From Sphingomonas taxi (GTDB taxonomy: Bacteria; Pseudomonadota; Alphaproteobacteria; Sphingomonadales; Sphingomonadaceae), in assembly GCA_003243195.1 (NCBI GenBank), contig QFQI01000001.1:567774-631773 (forward strand): a DNA stretch of 64,000 nucleotides. Reading direction: 5' to 3'. Under the pieces are notes generated by a model. That model saw nothing but the letters and a program-made list of their open reading frames with translations. It was not told where the DNA came from and ran no database searches. The translations under genes and the position numbers were made by a program. Positions 17,155 to 26,637 of this stretch are shown here, in pieces; position 1 is the stretch's first letter, and every line of letters starts with the position of its first letter.

Positions 17155-18330
17155 TCATACGCGCAGATACCAGCCGCGCCGGTCCATATAGGCGATCGGA
17201 TACCACACGATCGCGACGAACAGCGCGACCGGCGCCAGCGCGGCGACCTGCGTCCCGACGAGCGGGGCCAGCCATTTGAACGGCAACTGGATCGCGTCGC
17301 CGGTCAGGATGATCGAGGCGACCTCGTGCAGCACATAAGCGGCGATCGCATTGCGCCCGAAGCTGCCGAACAGGTCGCCCTTGCGCGCCGGGCGATCGGC
17401 GCGGTCGAACCACCAGTGGAACATCCCGAGCAGCACGATGGTCAGTCCGGTGGACAGCAACACAAAGCTGCTGGTCCACAGGTTCTTGGCGATCGGGAAG
17501 ACCACGCCCCACACCAGCCCGGCCGCCACGCCTGCCAACCCGGCAAGGAACAGCGTCTTCGCGGTGCGCAACACCGGCAGCCCGCGCCGGATGTAATCGC
17601 CCGCCAGCGTGCCGAGCAACGCCTGCGCCACCGCCGGCACGGTGCCGAGCAGCCCTTCCGGATCGTAGCCGGACGGCCCCTTCACATAGCGCCATTCGCC
17701 GAACACCAGCCGGTCGACCCATGAAACGAAATTCTGCCCCGGCACCCACAGGTCGGTCGGTGCGCCACCGGGCACCGGCAGCAGGCACAGCAGCCAATAG
17801 CCGACCAGCAACGCCCCGGCGGCGATCGCGCGGGCGCGCATACCCATGCGCGGGTACAGCAGCGCGCAGATCGCGAAGACGATCCCGATCCGCTGCAACA
17901 CGCCCGGCAGCCGCACGCCATATTTGTGGAAGTCGGCCAGGAAGAACATGTGGCCCAGCAGCAGGCCGATCAGGATCATCCGCGCCGCGCGCGCCAGCAC
18001 GCGCCGGGTCGCCGCCGCGCTGCCCGCCCCCGCCCCTGCCCCGTCTCGCGCCGATACCGCAATCGACACGCCCACCATCGTCAGGAACGCGGGGAACACC
18101 GTGTCGGCGAGCGTGAAGCCCGCCCAGTCGGCATGGAGCAACGTCGCGAACACCGGCTTGTCGAGCGACTGCACCCCGGCGGTCGCGTTGACGGTGATCA
18201 TCCCCGCCACCGTCACCCCGCGCAGCAGGTCGAGCGAGCGCAGCCTCCGCCCGGCACGGTCATGCGGATCGCGCGGGCCGGTCGCCACCGGGCCTGGCGG
18301 TGCGGCGCGCGACTCCACGGCTGCGGTCAT
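17155..18330 (-). CDS. nagX: NagX-type membrane acyltransferase (heparan-alpha-glucosaminide N-acetyltransferase-like, DUF5009)
   Basis: 391 residues with about 10 membrane helices. It starts with the family signature RLRSLDLLRGVTVAGMITVN, followed by ADTVFPAFLTMVGVSIAVSA, RMILIGLLLGHMFF and GVLQRIGIVFAICALLYP, and it ends with the conserved NAIAAYVLHEVAS segment. It belongs to the COG4299 group related to lysosomal HGSNAT, found in chitin/GlcNAc loci as NagX, an inner-membrane protein. GGGGAG precedes the ATG at 18330. It is encoded 24 bp after the TonB receptor on the same strand, beside a GH20 hexosaminidase, which fits uptake of chitooligosaccharides or GlcNAc. The biochemical role of NagX is not settled. 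Confidence 0.83.
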   Translation of the reverse strand: MTAAVESRAAPPGPVATGPRDPHDRAGRRLRSLDLLRGVTVAGMITVNATAGVQSLDKPVFATLLHADWAGFTLADTVFPAFLTMVGVSIAVSARDGAGAGAGSAAATRRVLARAARMILIGLLLGHMFFLADFHKYGVRLPGVLQRIGIVFAICALLYPRMGMRARAIAAGALLVGYWLLCLLPVPGGAPTDLWVPGQNFVSWVDRLVFGEWRYVKGPSGYDPEGLLGTVPAVAQALLGTLAGDYIRRGLPVLRTAKTLFLAGLAGVAAGLVWGVVFPIAKNLWTSSFVLLSTGLTIVLLGMFHWWFDRADRPARKGDLFGSFGRNAIAAYVLHEVASIILTGDAIQLPFKWLAPLVGTQVAALAPVALFVAIVWYPIAYMDRRGWYLRV

Positions 18331-18354
18331 CTCTCGCTCCCCTTCATGCCGCGA

Positions 18355-21132
18355 TCAATAGGTCACCCGCAGGCCGAGGTAAAAGGTCCGTCCATTGTCG
18401 TAATAGGAGCGTGGGATCGCGCAGTCGCCGACGAAGTAATAGAGTTTGGCATTGGCGATGTTCTGCGCATCGGCGCTGAGCGCGAGATGCGACGTGACAT
18501 GCACCAGCAGCGACCCGTCGAGCTGGCCAAAGCCATCCTGCCACATCGGCGTCGCGCGATCGATCCCGGACCGGAACTTGGAGCGATAGCTGTACGCGAG
18601 CCGCGTGCTGACCAGATCGTCCTCGAAATAGCCGGTCAGGTTCCACGTATGCTTGGAATTGCCATCGATGTCGCGGCCCAGCCGGTCGTCGGCGGCAACC
18701 GCGCCGGCATCCCGCTTCGCGTCGGAATAGGTGTAATTGGCGATCACGCCGAACCCGCCCCAGATCGGCTGCTGCCAGTTCACCTCGGCGCCCTTGTTGA
18801 CGCCACCGCCGCCGTTCACCGGCTCCTCGACGAGGAAATACGCGCCGGTGGGATGCAATATCGTGCGATAGAAGCGCCGGCTGGTCGTGGTCGTGATGTA
18901 GTTGCTGATGTCGAGCGCGAAGATCCCGATCGAGAACAATGACTGCGGCGCGTAATAGAATTCGGCCGCGAGGTTGAACTGCCAGGCGCGGAACGGATCG
19001 AGCCGGGGATTGCCGCCCGCGCTGCCCGACAGGCTCAGGTCGTCGAGCGAGAAGGCGCCGGCGAGCTGCGCATAGCCCGGCCGCGACATCACCTTCGCCA
19101 CCGCGCCGCGCAACAGCAGCTTGTCGGTGGCATTGTAGGTCAGGTTGGCGCTGGGCAGCACGTCCCAATAGGCGCGGCCGTCGCGCACCTCCCCGAACTC
19201 GCCGAACTTGTTGACGATCGTCGGCGCGACGTTCGGCGAATATTGCAGCGTGTCGATGTCGGTGCGCACCGAACGCAGGCCGATGTTGCCGCGCCAGTCG
19301 CGGTCGTTGCCGACCCGCGCCATCGCGTAGAATGCCGTATCGTCCTCCTTCACGGAGAAGCTGGACGGCGGATAGAAGGCTTCGCTGGTGCCGCCCCGCG
19401 TGGCGAGCGCCGCCTCGACCTTTCCGAGATCCGCGAGCGAGTAGCGCGACGGCACGCCGATCCGGCGGTTGAAGTTGCCCGGCGTCGTCGCCCCGGCGAA
19501 GACGTCGGCTAGGCCGATCTGATCGGTACCCGACGCGCCGAAGTCGGGATCGACCGCAGGCGTATCGTTGCCCGCCCACAGGATGCCGGTCGCGTCCACC
19601 GCGCGCTTGTGGCTGGTGAAGCGCCCGCCGGTCTTGATCGCGCGCAGCCAGCCGGAATCGGGGAATTCCTGCTCCAGATCGAGCTGGGTGTAGAATTCCT
19701 TGTCGGGCGAGACCGTCGATCCGCCCCATGTGCCGCTGAAGTAATTCTGGAGATAGGCCGCAGATGTCGGGTCGCCCGGCAGCCCCGGATAGGTGAGGAC
19801 CGCGCCCTTCCCCTGTATCGCGTAGCTCATGCCGGTCTGCCAGTAGCTTTCCCAGGCTCGCTCCTTCGTGGTCTCGCCACGCCCCTCGGTATAGCCGATG
19901 TTGGCGTGGACGGTCATGCCGTCGGCGGGGCGCCATTTCGCCTCCAGCGTGCCGTTCCACGTCGAGGAGAAGGCGGTGCGGAAGATGTCGTCCTGCACGC
20001 GCCCGAACGCCGGCGCGCCCCCCGCCCCGGTCGCGCCCCACTCGGCCGACGTGAGATACGTCACGCCGCCATAGTCCTTGGTCGTATATTGTCCCAGCGC
20101 ATAGCCCGGGGTTCCCGGCGTCGAATTCTCGGCGACCAGCTTGCTGACCCAGGCCATGCTGTTCACGTTGACGTTGTTGGCGCTCATCCGGGTGTAGAGG
20201 CCGGTCGCGATCAGCTCCAGCCGGTCGCTCGGCTTGAACTGCACGGAAAACGTACCGCCCTTGCGGATCCGCTCCTGCGTGAAATAGGCGTCGCCGATCA
20301 GCACCGGATAGGCGACGTCGACGCCGCTGTCGTTGAAATTCTCCTGGGTCGAGTAACCGAGGAACTCCTGGCCGTCGCGGCGGAAGGCGCGCGCCTCGTA
20401 GAAGCCGGCCACCAGCACGCCCAGCGTCCCGGCCTTGTTCTTCCAGCTCGTCACCGCCGACACCTGCGGCTTCCACTTGTCGGACAGGTCGTTGTACGCA
20501 CCCTGGGCGGTCAGGTTGAACGTGCCCGACGGCAGGTCGAGCGGCAGGCGGCTGTGCACGTTGATCGTGCCGCCGATCCCGCCTTCGGGGATATCGGCCT
20601 GCGCGCTCTTGTAGACCTCCAGGCTGCCGACGATCTCGGAGGGGAACATGCTGAAGTTGAAGCTGCGCCCGCCGTTCGCCTGATCGAGCACGAACCAGTC
20701 GCCGGTCGCGAGGCTGTGCCCGTCGAGCAGCGTCAGGTTGAGCTCGGGATCGGTGCCGCGGATCGACACCGACTGGTTCTCGCCGAACCCGCCGCCCGCC
20801 GACGATCCGGTGACGACGTTGACGCCGGTCAGGCGACCGAGCGAATCCGCGACGTTCTTGTCGGGAAACTTGCCGATATCCTGCGCGGTGATGACTTCGG
20901 ACACCATGTCCGACTGCCGCTTCTGGTTGAGCGAAGCTTCGATCGAGGCGCGGATGCCGGTGACGATGATGTCGTCGCCCGTGTCGCCAATTCCGCTGCG
21001 CACCTGTCCCGATACGGGGGCGTTCCGCGACTGTTCCGGTACGGTCTGAGGCGGCGCCTCCTGCGCCAGCGCCGGCACCGCAACTGCGAGCGCCAGAACG
21101 CTCACCGACGACAACACGCCCTTCACGATCAT
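18355..21132 (-). CDS. TonB-dependent receptor, Xanthomonas/Caulobacter (TIGR01782-like) type, chitooligosaccharide locus
   Basis: 925 residues from the chosen ATG at 21132, which has a GGGGG tract before it and directly starts a signal peptide (MIVKGVLSSVSVLALAVAV); an ATG at 21144 lacks a ribosome site. The plug reads DIIVTGIRASIEASLNQKR, VITAQDIGKFPDKNVADSLG and RLTGVNVV, the hallmark of the large sphingomonad/xanthomonad sugar receptor group. The barrel ends FYLGLRVTY. The gene is followed by nagX and faces a GH20 hexosaminidase gene across 253 bp, so chitin-derived oligosaccharides are the likely ligand. Certain at family level, inferred at substrate level. Confidence 0.9.
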   Translation of the reverse strand: MIVKGVLSSVSVLALAVAVPALAQEAPPQTVPEQSRNAPVSGQVRSGIGDTGDDIIVTGIRASIEASLNQKRQSDMVSEVITAQDIGKFPDKNVADSLGRLTGVNVVTGSSAGGGFGENQSVSIRGTDPELNLTLLDGHSLATGDWFVLDQANGGRSFNFSMFPSEIVGSLEVYKSAQADIPEGGIGGTINVHSRLPLDLPSGTFNLTAQGAYNDLSDKWKPQVSAVTSWKNKAGTLGVLVAGFYEARAFRRDGQEFLGYSTQENFNDSGVDVAYPVLIGDAYFTQERIRKGGTFSVQFKPSDRLELIATGLYTRMSANNVNVNSMAWVSKLVAENSTPGTPGYALGQYTTKDYGGVTYLTSAEWGATGAGGAPAFGRVQDDIFRTAFSSTWNGTLEAKWRPADGMTVHANIGYTEGRGETTKERAWESYWQTGMSYAIQGKGAVLTYPGLPGDPTSAAYLQNYFSGTWGGSTVSPDKEFYTQLDLEQEFPDSGWLRAIKTGGRFTSHKRAVDATGILWAGNDTPAVDPDFGASGTDQIGLADVFAGATTPGNFNRRIGVPSRYSLADLGKVEAALATRGGTSEAFYPPSSFSVKEDDTAFYAMARVGNDRDWRGNIGLRSVRTDIDTLQYSPNVAPTIVNKFGEFGEVRDGRAYWDVLPSANLTYNATDKLLLRGAVAKVMSRPGYAQLAGAFSLDDLSLSGSAGGNPRLDPFRAWQFNLAAEFYYAPQSLFSIGIFALDISNYITTTTSRRFYRTILHPTGAYFLVEEPVNGGGGVNKGAEVNWQQPIWGGFGVIANYTYSDAKRDAGAVAADDRLGRDIDGNSKHTWNLTGYFEDDLVSTRLAYSYRSKFRSGIDRATPMWQDGFGQLDGSLLVHVTSHLALSADAQNIANAKLYYFVGDCAIPRSYYDNGRTFYLGLRVTY

Positions 21133-21158
21133 GACTGCCCCCATTTCAATTGTTTTAT

Positions 21159-21305
21159 TTTGGTATTCACCCGCGACCCGCGACCATCACGGGTCACGAG
21201 CGCCAATTGATGATGGACAACAAAAAAACATCCATTCCGGGAAATTTGCAAGCCCAAACGTTACCCGATTGTGTCCCTTTGTGTCGAAGGTGTGGCTTTG
21301 GTATT
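21159..21305. promoter_or_regulatory. Divergent control region of the chitin/GlcNAc locus with two TTTGGTATT copies
   Basis: The 253-bp gap between the receptor and the hexosaminidase is AT-richer than its surroundings. TTTGGTATT occurs at 21159-21167 and again at 21297-21305, one near each gene. TGGTATT is, as recalled, one arm of the nag box of Xanthomonas (TGGTATT-N5-AATACCA), but the opposite arm is not seen here. These may be half-sites for a LacI-type regulator encoded elsewhere, or chance. Confidence 0.3.
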
Positions 21306-21385
21306 GTTGCGGCCCGGGCATCGTGACACGATCGCGGCGATCCGATGCCGAGGCGACCAACGGCAGATGGCGGAAGGAAACGGGG

Positions 21386-23974
21386 ATGTCGTTGATCTCA
21401 CTGCTGATGTCCTCCGCCATGACGGTCGGAACCACGGCGACCGCCGCGCCCGCCGATCTCGATCGCCTCGCCGCAGGGCTCGGCTATCGCGTCACGGTGG
21501 TCGACAACCGGCCGTCCGTTTGCCCGCCGCTGCCGGTCGACCCGGCCGCGCCGCCGCCCTCCGCGCCCGTGCCGCCGCGCAGATGCGTGCTGCTCGACAT
21601 CGATCTCGACACCCCCGCCAACGTCACCCCACCCCCCGGACTGGAATTGCGCACCAGCCTGATCGGCAACGTGCTCCTGATCGACAGCCCCGAATTCACC
21701 AGCCGGGCGGTGAACGGCGACGTGACGGTCTTCGCGCTCAAGCCGGGCCGGTCGCTGGCGGCGGGGCAGCATTATCGTATCCGGCTGACCGCGAGCGTGC
21801 CGTTCTTCTCGCGGGCGCTCGTGCTGCCGAATGCCGCGCTCGCCGCGCCCGGCGCCGCGCCGGTGGTGATCGCCGCGACCCGGCCGGGCACCGATCCCGA
21901 CACCGGGCTGGAGACGGTGCCGCATGTCGCGCCGATGACCGACGAGCCGCGGCTGGCGACCGCCGCCGCCGCCGATCGCAACGTCTGGCTGACCCCGCAG
22001 CGCGCGTTCGCCCGCTATGCCGCCCGGGGCACGGCATCCACCCCCGACATCGTCATCCTCCCCGCCCCCGCGCAGGCCATGCGTCCGGGCGGCGCGATGC
22101 TGGACGTGTCGCGCGGCGTGCGCGTCACGCTGCGCGGCGGCGCGCGGGGCAGAATCGCGCCCGCGCTCGCCGCGCTGGCGCAGGCCGGGATCGGAAGGGG
22201 TGTCGTCCCGCTCGCGATCACCATCGGCGACGCCGGGCTTCCCGCCGAGGGTTACCGCCTCGATGTCGCCGCGACCGGCATCCGCATCGTCGCCCGCGAC
22301 GCGGCAGGCGCGGCCTATGCATTGCGGTCGCTGGCGCAGCAGGCCGCGCACGAACGCTTGCGGATGAAGCCGCTGGCCATCGTCGACGCGCCGCGCTTCG
22401 GCTATCGCGGGCTGCACCTCGACGTGGCGCGCAATTTCCACGGTCGCGCCGAAATCCTGCGCCTGATCGAACAGATGGCGGCGCTCAAGCTCAACACGCT
22501 TCACCTGCATCTGGGTGACGACGAGGGGTGGCGGATGGCGATTCCGGCACTGCCCGAGCTGACGCAGGTCGGCGCATACCGTTGCCTGGAGCTGTCCGAC
22601 GACAGCTGCCTGCAACCGCAACTCGGCGCCGATCCGGCGCACGATGCCCCGACCAACGGCTACCTGACCGGCGAGGACTATATCGCCATCCTCGCCGCGG
22701 CAGCGGCGCGGCAGATCACGGTCGTGCCGTCGTTCGACATGCCCGGCCATTCGCGCGCCGCGATCAAGGCGATGGAAGCACGATACCGGCGGCTGGCGGC
22801 GGCCGGGCGGCGCGCCGATGCCGAACGCTACCGCCTGGTAGAGCCCGCCGACACGACGCGATACCGCAGCATCCAGAATTACGACGACAACACGCTGAAC
22901 GTCTGCATCCCGCAGACCTATCGCTTCATCGACACCGTCATCACGGAGATGGCGCGGCTGCACGCGAAGGCCGGGGTGCCGCTGCGGCTCTACCATATCG
23001 GTGCCGACGAGACCGCGGGCGCGTGGCGCGACTCGCCGGCCTGCCGCGCCGAGGCGATGCGCACGAACACACCAGTCGCGCATCTCGGCGCGCGCTTCGT
23101 CGAGCGGGTCGCCACGATGCTGGCCGCGCGCGGCATCCGCGCCGGGGCGTGGAGCGACGGGCTGACCCACGCCGATCCCGCCGCGCTCCCGGCGCAGACG
23201 CAATCCTATGTCTGGGGCGGACTGTTCGACCGCGGCGTCGCGGAGGCGCATGGCCATGCCAATCGCGGGTGGCCGGTGATCCTGTCGATGCCCGACGTCA
23301 CCTATCTGGACATGCCGCAGGCGGTGTCGCCAGATGAGCCGGGCGCGACCTGGGCGACGCGCGAGATCGACCTGTTCCGCCTTTATGCGTTCATGCCCGG
23401 CAATCTGCCCGCCAATGCCGCGACGATGACCGACATCCTCAACCGCCCGGGCACGATCGAGGACAGGACGCCGCTCGACGCCGGTCGGCATGTCGCCGGC
23501 ATCCAGGGGCAATTGTGGAGCGAGATGATCCGCCGCGATTCGCAGGTGGAATATATGCTGTTCCCGCGGCTCTTCGCGCTCGCCGAGCGCGGCTGGTCAC
23601 GCGCCGGCTGGGAGCCGGACTATACGCCGGGCGCAAGCTACAGCTATGGCGACGCGCGGGTCGATACCGCCGCGATGCTCGCGGGCTGGCGCGACTTTGC
23701 GGCGCGGGTCGCCGAGCGCCTGCCCGCGCTCGACCGCGACGGCATCACCTATCGCCTGACGCCGCCGGGCGCGCGGATCGTCGCCGGGCGGCTGGAGGCG
23801 ATGGGCGAACTGCCGGGCACCCGCATCGACTATCGTCCCGCGGGCGGCGCATGGACGCGCTATACGGGGCCGGTTCCGACCAGTGGCGCGACCGAACTGC
23901 GGACCGCCACGGCGGACGGTCGTCGCGTCAGCCGCACCATCACGGTGCTGCCCGACCGCGCGGCGTGGCAGTGA
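21386..23974 (+). CDS. Beta-N-acetylhexosaminidase, glycoside hydrolase family 20
   Basis: 862 residues. A short signal peptide (MSLISLLMSSAMTVGTTATA) is followed by an N-terminal carbohydrate-binding beta domain (to about 170), the GH20b domain, and the catalytic barrel from about residue 340 (PRFGYRGLHLDVARNF, LHLHLGDDEGWRM, VVPSFDMPGHSRAAIKAM). The catalytic pair is Asp541-Glu542 in YHIGADETAGAW; most relatives read HxGGDE, so Ala replaces the second Gly. The start at 21386 has AAGGAAACGGGG before it; longer frames upstream carry no signal peptide. It releases GlcNAc from chitooligosaccharides in the periplasm or outside the cell and works with the facing receptor and NagX. Confidence 0.92.
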   Translation: MSLISLLMSSAMTVGTTATAAPADLDRLAAGLGYRVTVVDNRPSVCPPLPVDPAAPPPSAPVPPRRCVLLDIDLDTPANVTPPPGLELRTSLIGNVLLIDSPEFTSRAVNGDVTVFALKPGRSLAAGQHYRIRLTASVPFFSRALVLPNAALAAPGAAPVVIAATRPGTDPDTGLETVPHVAPMTDEPRLATAAAADRNVWLTPQRAFARYAARGTASTPDIVILPAPAQAMRPGGAMLDVSRGVRVTLRGGARGRIAPALAALAQAGIGRGVVPLAITIGDAGLPAEGYRLDVAATGIRIVARDAAGAAYALRSLAQQAAHERLRMKPLAIVDAPRFGYRGLHLDVARNFHGRAEILRLIEQMAALKLNTLHLHLGDDEGWRMAIPALPELTQVGAYRCLELSDDSCLQPQLGADPAHDAPTNGYLTGEDYIAILAAAAARQITVVPSFDMPGHSRAAIKAMEARYRRLAAAGRRADAERYRLVEPADTTRYRSIQNYDDNTLNVCIPQTYRFIDTVITEMARLHAKAGVPLRLYHIGADETAGAWRDSPACRAEAMRTNTPVAHLGARFVERVATMLAARGIRAGAWSDGLTHADPAALPAQTQSYVWGGLFDRGVAEAHGHANRGWPVILSMPDVTYLDMPQAVSPDEPGATWATREIDLFRLYAFMPGNLPANAATMTDILNRPGTIEDRTPLDAGRHVAGIQGQLWSEMIRRDSQVEYMLFPRLFALAERGWSRAGWEPDYTPGASYSYGDARVDTAAMLAGWRDFAARVAERLPALDRDGITYRLTPPGARIVAGRLEAMGELPGTRIDYRPAGGAWTRYTGPVPTSGATELRTATADGRRVSRTITVLPDRAAWQ

Positions 23975-23982
23975 CGCGATGC

Positions 23983-24007
23983 GCGACCCGGTGGCATCTC
24001 GGGTCGC
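23983..24007. terminator. Hairpin between converging hexosaminidase and diguanylate cyclase genes
   Basis: GCGACCCG (23983-23990) pairs with CGGGTCGC (24000-24007) around a nine-base loop, 9 bases after the hexosaminidase stop. It lies between converging genes. No U-run follows, so factor-independent action is uncertain. Confidence 0.4.
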
Positions 24008-24091
24008 CGCATGGCCGAGCGACGTCGCATGTCGTGCGGCCTCCCGGATCATGCGCCTGCCGCGACGCTGGACCTGCGCCTTCCACCCGGA

Positions 24092-25183
24092 TCAGCCGGC
24101 AGCCACGCAGTCCCGGCCACTGGCCTTGGCGGAATACAGCATCTGGTCGGCCCGCTCGAACGTTTCCCCCCAACCGGCATCTCCGCTCGCCATGCGCGCC
24201 AGTCCCACGCTGATCGTGCATCGGGTGTCGCTGCGCGCGACGATGCGCAGCCGTTCGGCGATCTTCGCCCCGCGATGGGGATCGTGGTTGACGGGCACCA
24301 GCGCGGCGAATTCGTCACCACCGAGCCGGATGAGGTGACCGTCATCGGGAAGCACCGTGCTGGCCTTTGATGCAAGGGATTGCAGCATCTCATCCCCCGC
24401 CGCATGCCCGTGCTGATCGTTGACCTGCTTGAAGTTGTCGATGTCGAACAGAATGACGTCGAACGGTCGAACGGCTTCCTTTCCGATGTGCTCGAGGCCG
24501 GCACGGTTCCATGCGCCGGTCAGCGGATCGCGCAGCGCCATCTCGCGCAGGTCGGCCTCCGCCCGCTCACCCGGCATCGACAGCAGCGCGATGTTCAGGA
24601 CTCCCAGCAACACCTGGTCGCTGAGCAGCGGGATCAGCGACAGCCAGTCGCGCTGCTCCAGTCCGGCGAGGTCGAGGCCGACCGACACGATATAGGCCGG
24701 AACATACGCCATCTGGATGACGCCGACGATCCGGCGACTACGCGGCGCCCGCGACCCGGCGGTACGCAGGAAAATGGCGCCGACGATGAAGGTGGACACC
24801 CCCAGCACGATCGAATTGGCTATCCGCGCCGCGGGCACTCCGCCGGGCTGCACCGCGAAGATCAGATAGGCGAGACCGGAAAGAACCGGCAACGCGACAA
24901 CCAGCCAGTTGCGCGCGTCCCGGCCTTCGAAATGGCGAAGCGCCGCGAGAATGAAGCTGTTGTAGGCGCCGACGCCGACACACAGCAACGTCGACAGGAT
25001 CAACCCGCGCCCCGGCATGCTGAACCCCGCCAGCGTGGCGGCGTAGCCGAGCGCGGCACCTCCACACAGCAGATAGAACCTGCCCCGCTCGCGCAGCATC
25101 CACAGCGTCAGGAACAGCACCCCGAACGACAGACTCGACAGCATGGTGCACAGATGGACGGTGGCTGAGTCGAGGGTAGGCAT
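24092..25183 (-). CDS. Membrane-anchored GGDEF diguanylate cyclase
   Basis: 363 residues. The N-terminal 190 residues form about six membrane helices with no recognised sensor family. The C-terminal GGDEF domain starts near ALRDPLTGAWNRAGL, has the nucleotide loop FDIDNFKQVNDQHGHAAGDE and an intact active site RLGGDEFAAL, so it should make cyclic di-GMP. No RxxD inhibitory site is evident just before the GGDEF motif. The start at 25183 (MPTLDSATVHLC) puts the first helix near the N terminus; an ATG at 25261 would add 26 residues and cannot be excluded. It stands alone, with no obvious partner. Confidence 0.88.
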   Translation of the reverse strand: MPTLDSATVHLCTMLSSLSFGVLFLTLWMLRERGRFYLLCGGAALGYAATLAGFSMPGRGLILSTLLCVGVGAYNSFILAALRHFEGRDARNWLVVALPVLSGLAYLIFAVQPGGVPAARIANSIVLGVSTFIVGAIFLRTAGSRAPRSRRIVGVIQMAYVPAYIVSVGLDLAGLEQRDWLSLIPLLSDQVLLGVLNIALLSMPGERAEADLREMALRDPLTGAWNRAGLEHIGKEAVRPFDVILFDIDNFKQVNDQHGHAAGDEMLQSLASKASTVLPDDGHLIRLGGDEFAALVPVNHDPHRGAKIAERLRIVARSDTRCTISVGLARMASGDAGWGETFERADQMLYSAKASGRDCVAAG

Positions 25184-25397
25184 CTGATCGGATCCGGACA
25201 GGCGATCAGCGATGATAGCGCGGATTGATGTAAATATCCTGAGGGGTGTCCGGTTTCTCATCCAGCCTGCGGGTGGGGCTCAGGCGTTCATCGCGCGGCG
25301 CTCCCGGCCGCGGCAGGGGCATAGGGGCCGGCGGTCGAGCGCCTTCGCGATGCCCTCCGCACGATCATCCATCCGGGTGGTCCGGGACGGTCATGGC

Positions 25398-25949
25398 TCA
25401 ACTGTCCGCCTTCGGCAGCAGTCCGGCCTGGCGCATGAAGGTCAGATTGTCCTCCAGGTGCCAGTTGTCGGTGATGCGACCGTCGCGGACCGCGAGGATA
25501 TCGGTGGCGATGAAGTCGACCGACTGGCCCCTGCCCTTCCGGCCCTGAAAGGTGCCGGTGAAATGGCCGGTGAAGCGAAGGTGGCTCACGACGCGATCGC
25601 CGACCACCAGACGCTGTACCACCACGACGCGCAGGTCGGGCACCGCACCGAGAAACGCCGTCGCGGCGACCATCGGGCCTCTCGGTCCCTGCGGCCGGCC
25701 GGGCGGCAGCGTGTGGTCGGTGAAGCCCGGCGCGAGTGCCTGATCGAGCAGCGCCCGGCTGGCGTTGTTCCAGAAGCCATAAAAGACATCGACCGGCTTG
25801 AGCAGGGCGGCGGCCGCGGCGGGCGGCAGGCTGCGATCGACGATCAGTTCCTGCGGCCTGGCGATGGCGATGGCGGCCCGGTCGTCAACCGGCGCGGCGT
25901 TGGCGGGCGTCGCGGCGAACAGCAACAAAGCGGGTACGAAGACGCGCAT
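25398..25949 (-). CDS. Secreted SnoaL-like (NTF2-fold) protein
   Basis: 183 residues with a signal peptide (MRVFVPALLLFAATPANA). The rest is a SnoaL/NTF2-like alpha+beta cone: YGFWNNASRALLDQALAPGF, PDLRVVVVQRLVVGDRVVSH and the closing RDGRITDNWHLEDNLTFMRQ. Members include polyketide cyclases and ester cyclases, but many are only small-molecule binders, so no reaction is claimed. It is 11 bp after the SDR gene on the same strand, so the two and the upstream deacetylase probably form one operon. Confidence 0.78.
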   Translation of the reverse strand: MRVFVPALLLFAATPANAAPVDDRAAIAIARPQELIVDRSLPPAAAAALLKPVDVFYGFWNNASRALLDQALAPGFTDHTLPPGRPQGPRGPMVAATAFLGAVPDLRVVVVQRLVVGDRVVSHLRFTGHFTGTFQGRKGRGQSVDFIATDILAVRDGRITDNWHLEDNLTFMRQAGLLPKADS

Positions 25950-25960
25950 GGAATCTCTCC

Positions 25961-26626
25961 TCAGGCGGCGATCGTGCCACCGCCGTCCACGGTGACGATG
26001 GATCCGGTGACATAGGGGTTGGTGGCGACGAACAGGATGGCCTGCGCGATGTCCCCCGGCTGACCGATGCGCCCGGCGGGCAGGCGGGCGGCGGCCCTGG
26101 CGAACATCGCCTGCCGATCGGCCATTGTCATCCGGGCGTAGAGCGGTGTGTCGACAAGGCCGGGCGACACCGTGTTGACCCGTACCGGCATGCGCTCCAG
26201 CGCCAGTCCGCGCGCCAGCGCCTCCAGCGCGGCGTTGATCGCCCCCTGCAGCACCGACGTGGCGCTGGGACGCCGTGACAGGAATCCCGAAACGAGGGTG
26301 ATCGAGCCGCCGTCGTTGACGCGTGCCGCTTTGACGACGCGGTAGGCGCCAAAGAACTTGCTGTCCATCGCCGCCCGCGCGTCGGCAAGGGGGAGTTCGC
26401 TGACCGGTCCCGTCTTCGTCTGCGCCGCGGCGACAACGATGTGGTCGAACGGGGCGGCATCATCGAAATAGGCATCGACCGACCTGTCGTCGGTGACGTC
26501 GAGCGTGTTGCGGTCGGGCCGCTCGACATGGGCGCCGGCCGCCACGAAGGCGTCAGCGGTGGCACGTCCGATACCGCCGGACGCCCCCACGACCAGCACG
26601 CGCGCGCTGGCAAGATTCATGGTCAT
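25961..26626 (-). CDS. Short-chain dehydrogenase/reductase-like protein lacking the YxxxK pair
   Basis: 221 residues. The Rossmann start VLVVGASGGIGRATADAF and the later VRVNTVSPGLVDTPLYARM and VTGSIVTVDGGG are typical SDR features. The active-site segment reads SATSVLQGAINAALEALARG, so the catalytic Tyr and Lys of YxxxK appear as Gln and Asn, while a Ser remains in LVSGFLS. A group of related proteins shares this change, so it may be a non-classical SDR or a binding protein. GAGGAG precedes the ATG at 26626. It lies between the deacetylase (11 bp upstream) and the SnoaL-like gene. Confidence 0.82.
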   Translation of the reverse strand: MTMNLASARVLVVGASGGIGRATADAFVAAGAHVERPDRNTLDVTDDRSVDAYFDDAAPFDHIVVAAAQTKTGPVSELPLADARAAMDSKFFGAYRVVKAARVNDGGSITLVSGFLSRRPSATSVLQGAINAALEALARGLALERMPVRVNTVSPGLVDTPLYARMTMADRQAMFARAAARLPAGRIGQPGDIAQAILFVATNPYVTGSIVTVDGGGTIAA

Positions 26627-26637
26627 GTCGTGTCTCC

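Noticed and set aside
18420..18450. GTAATA half-motifs inside the chitin receptor gene
   Set aside because: They are single arms within coding sequence without a partner at N14 spacing.
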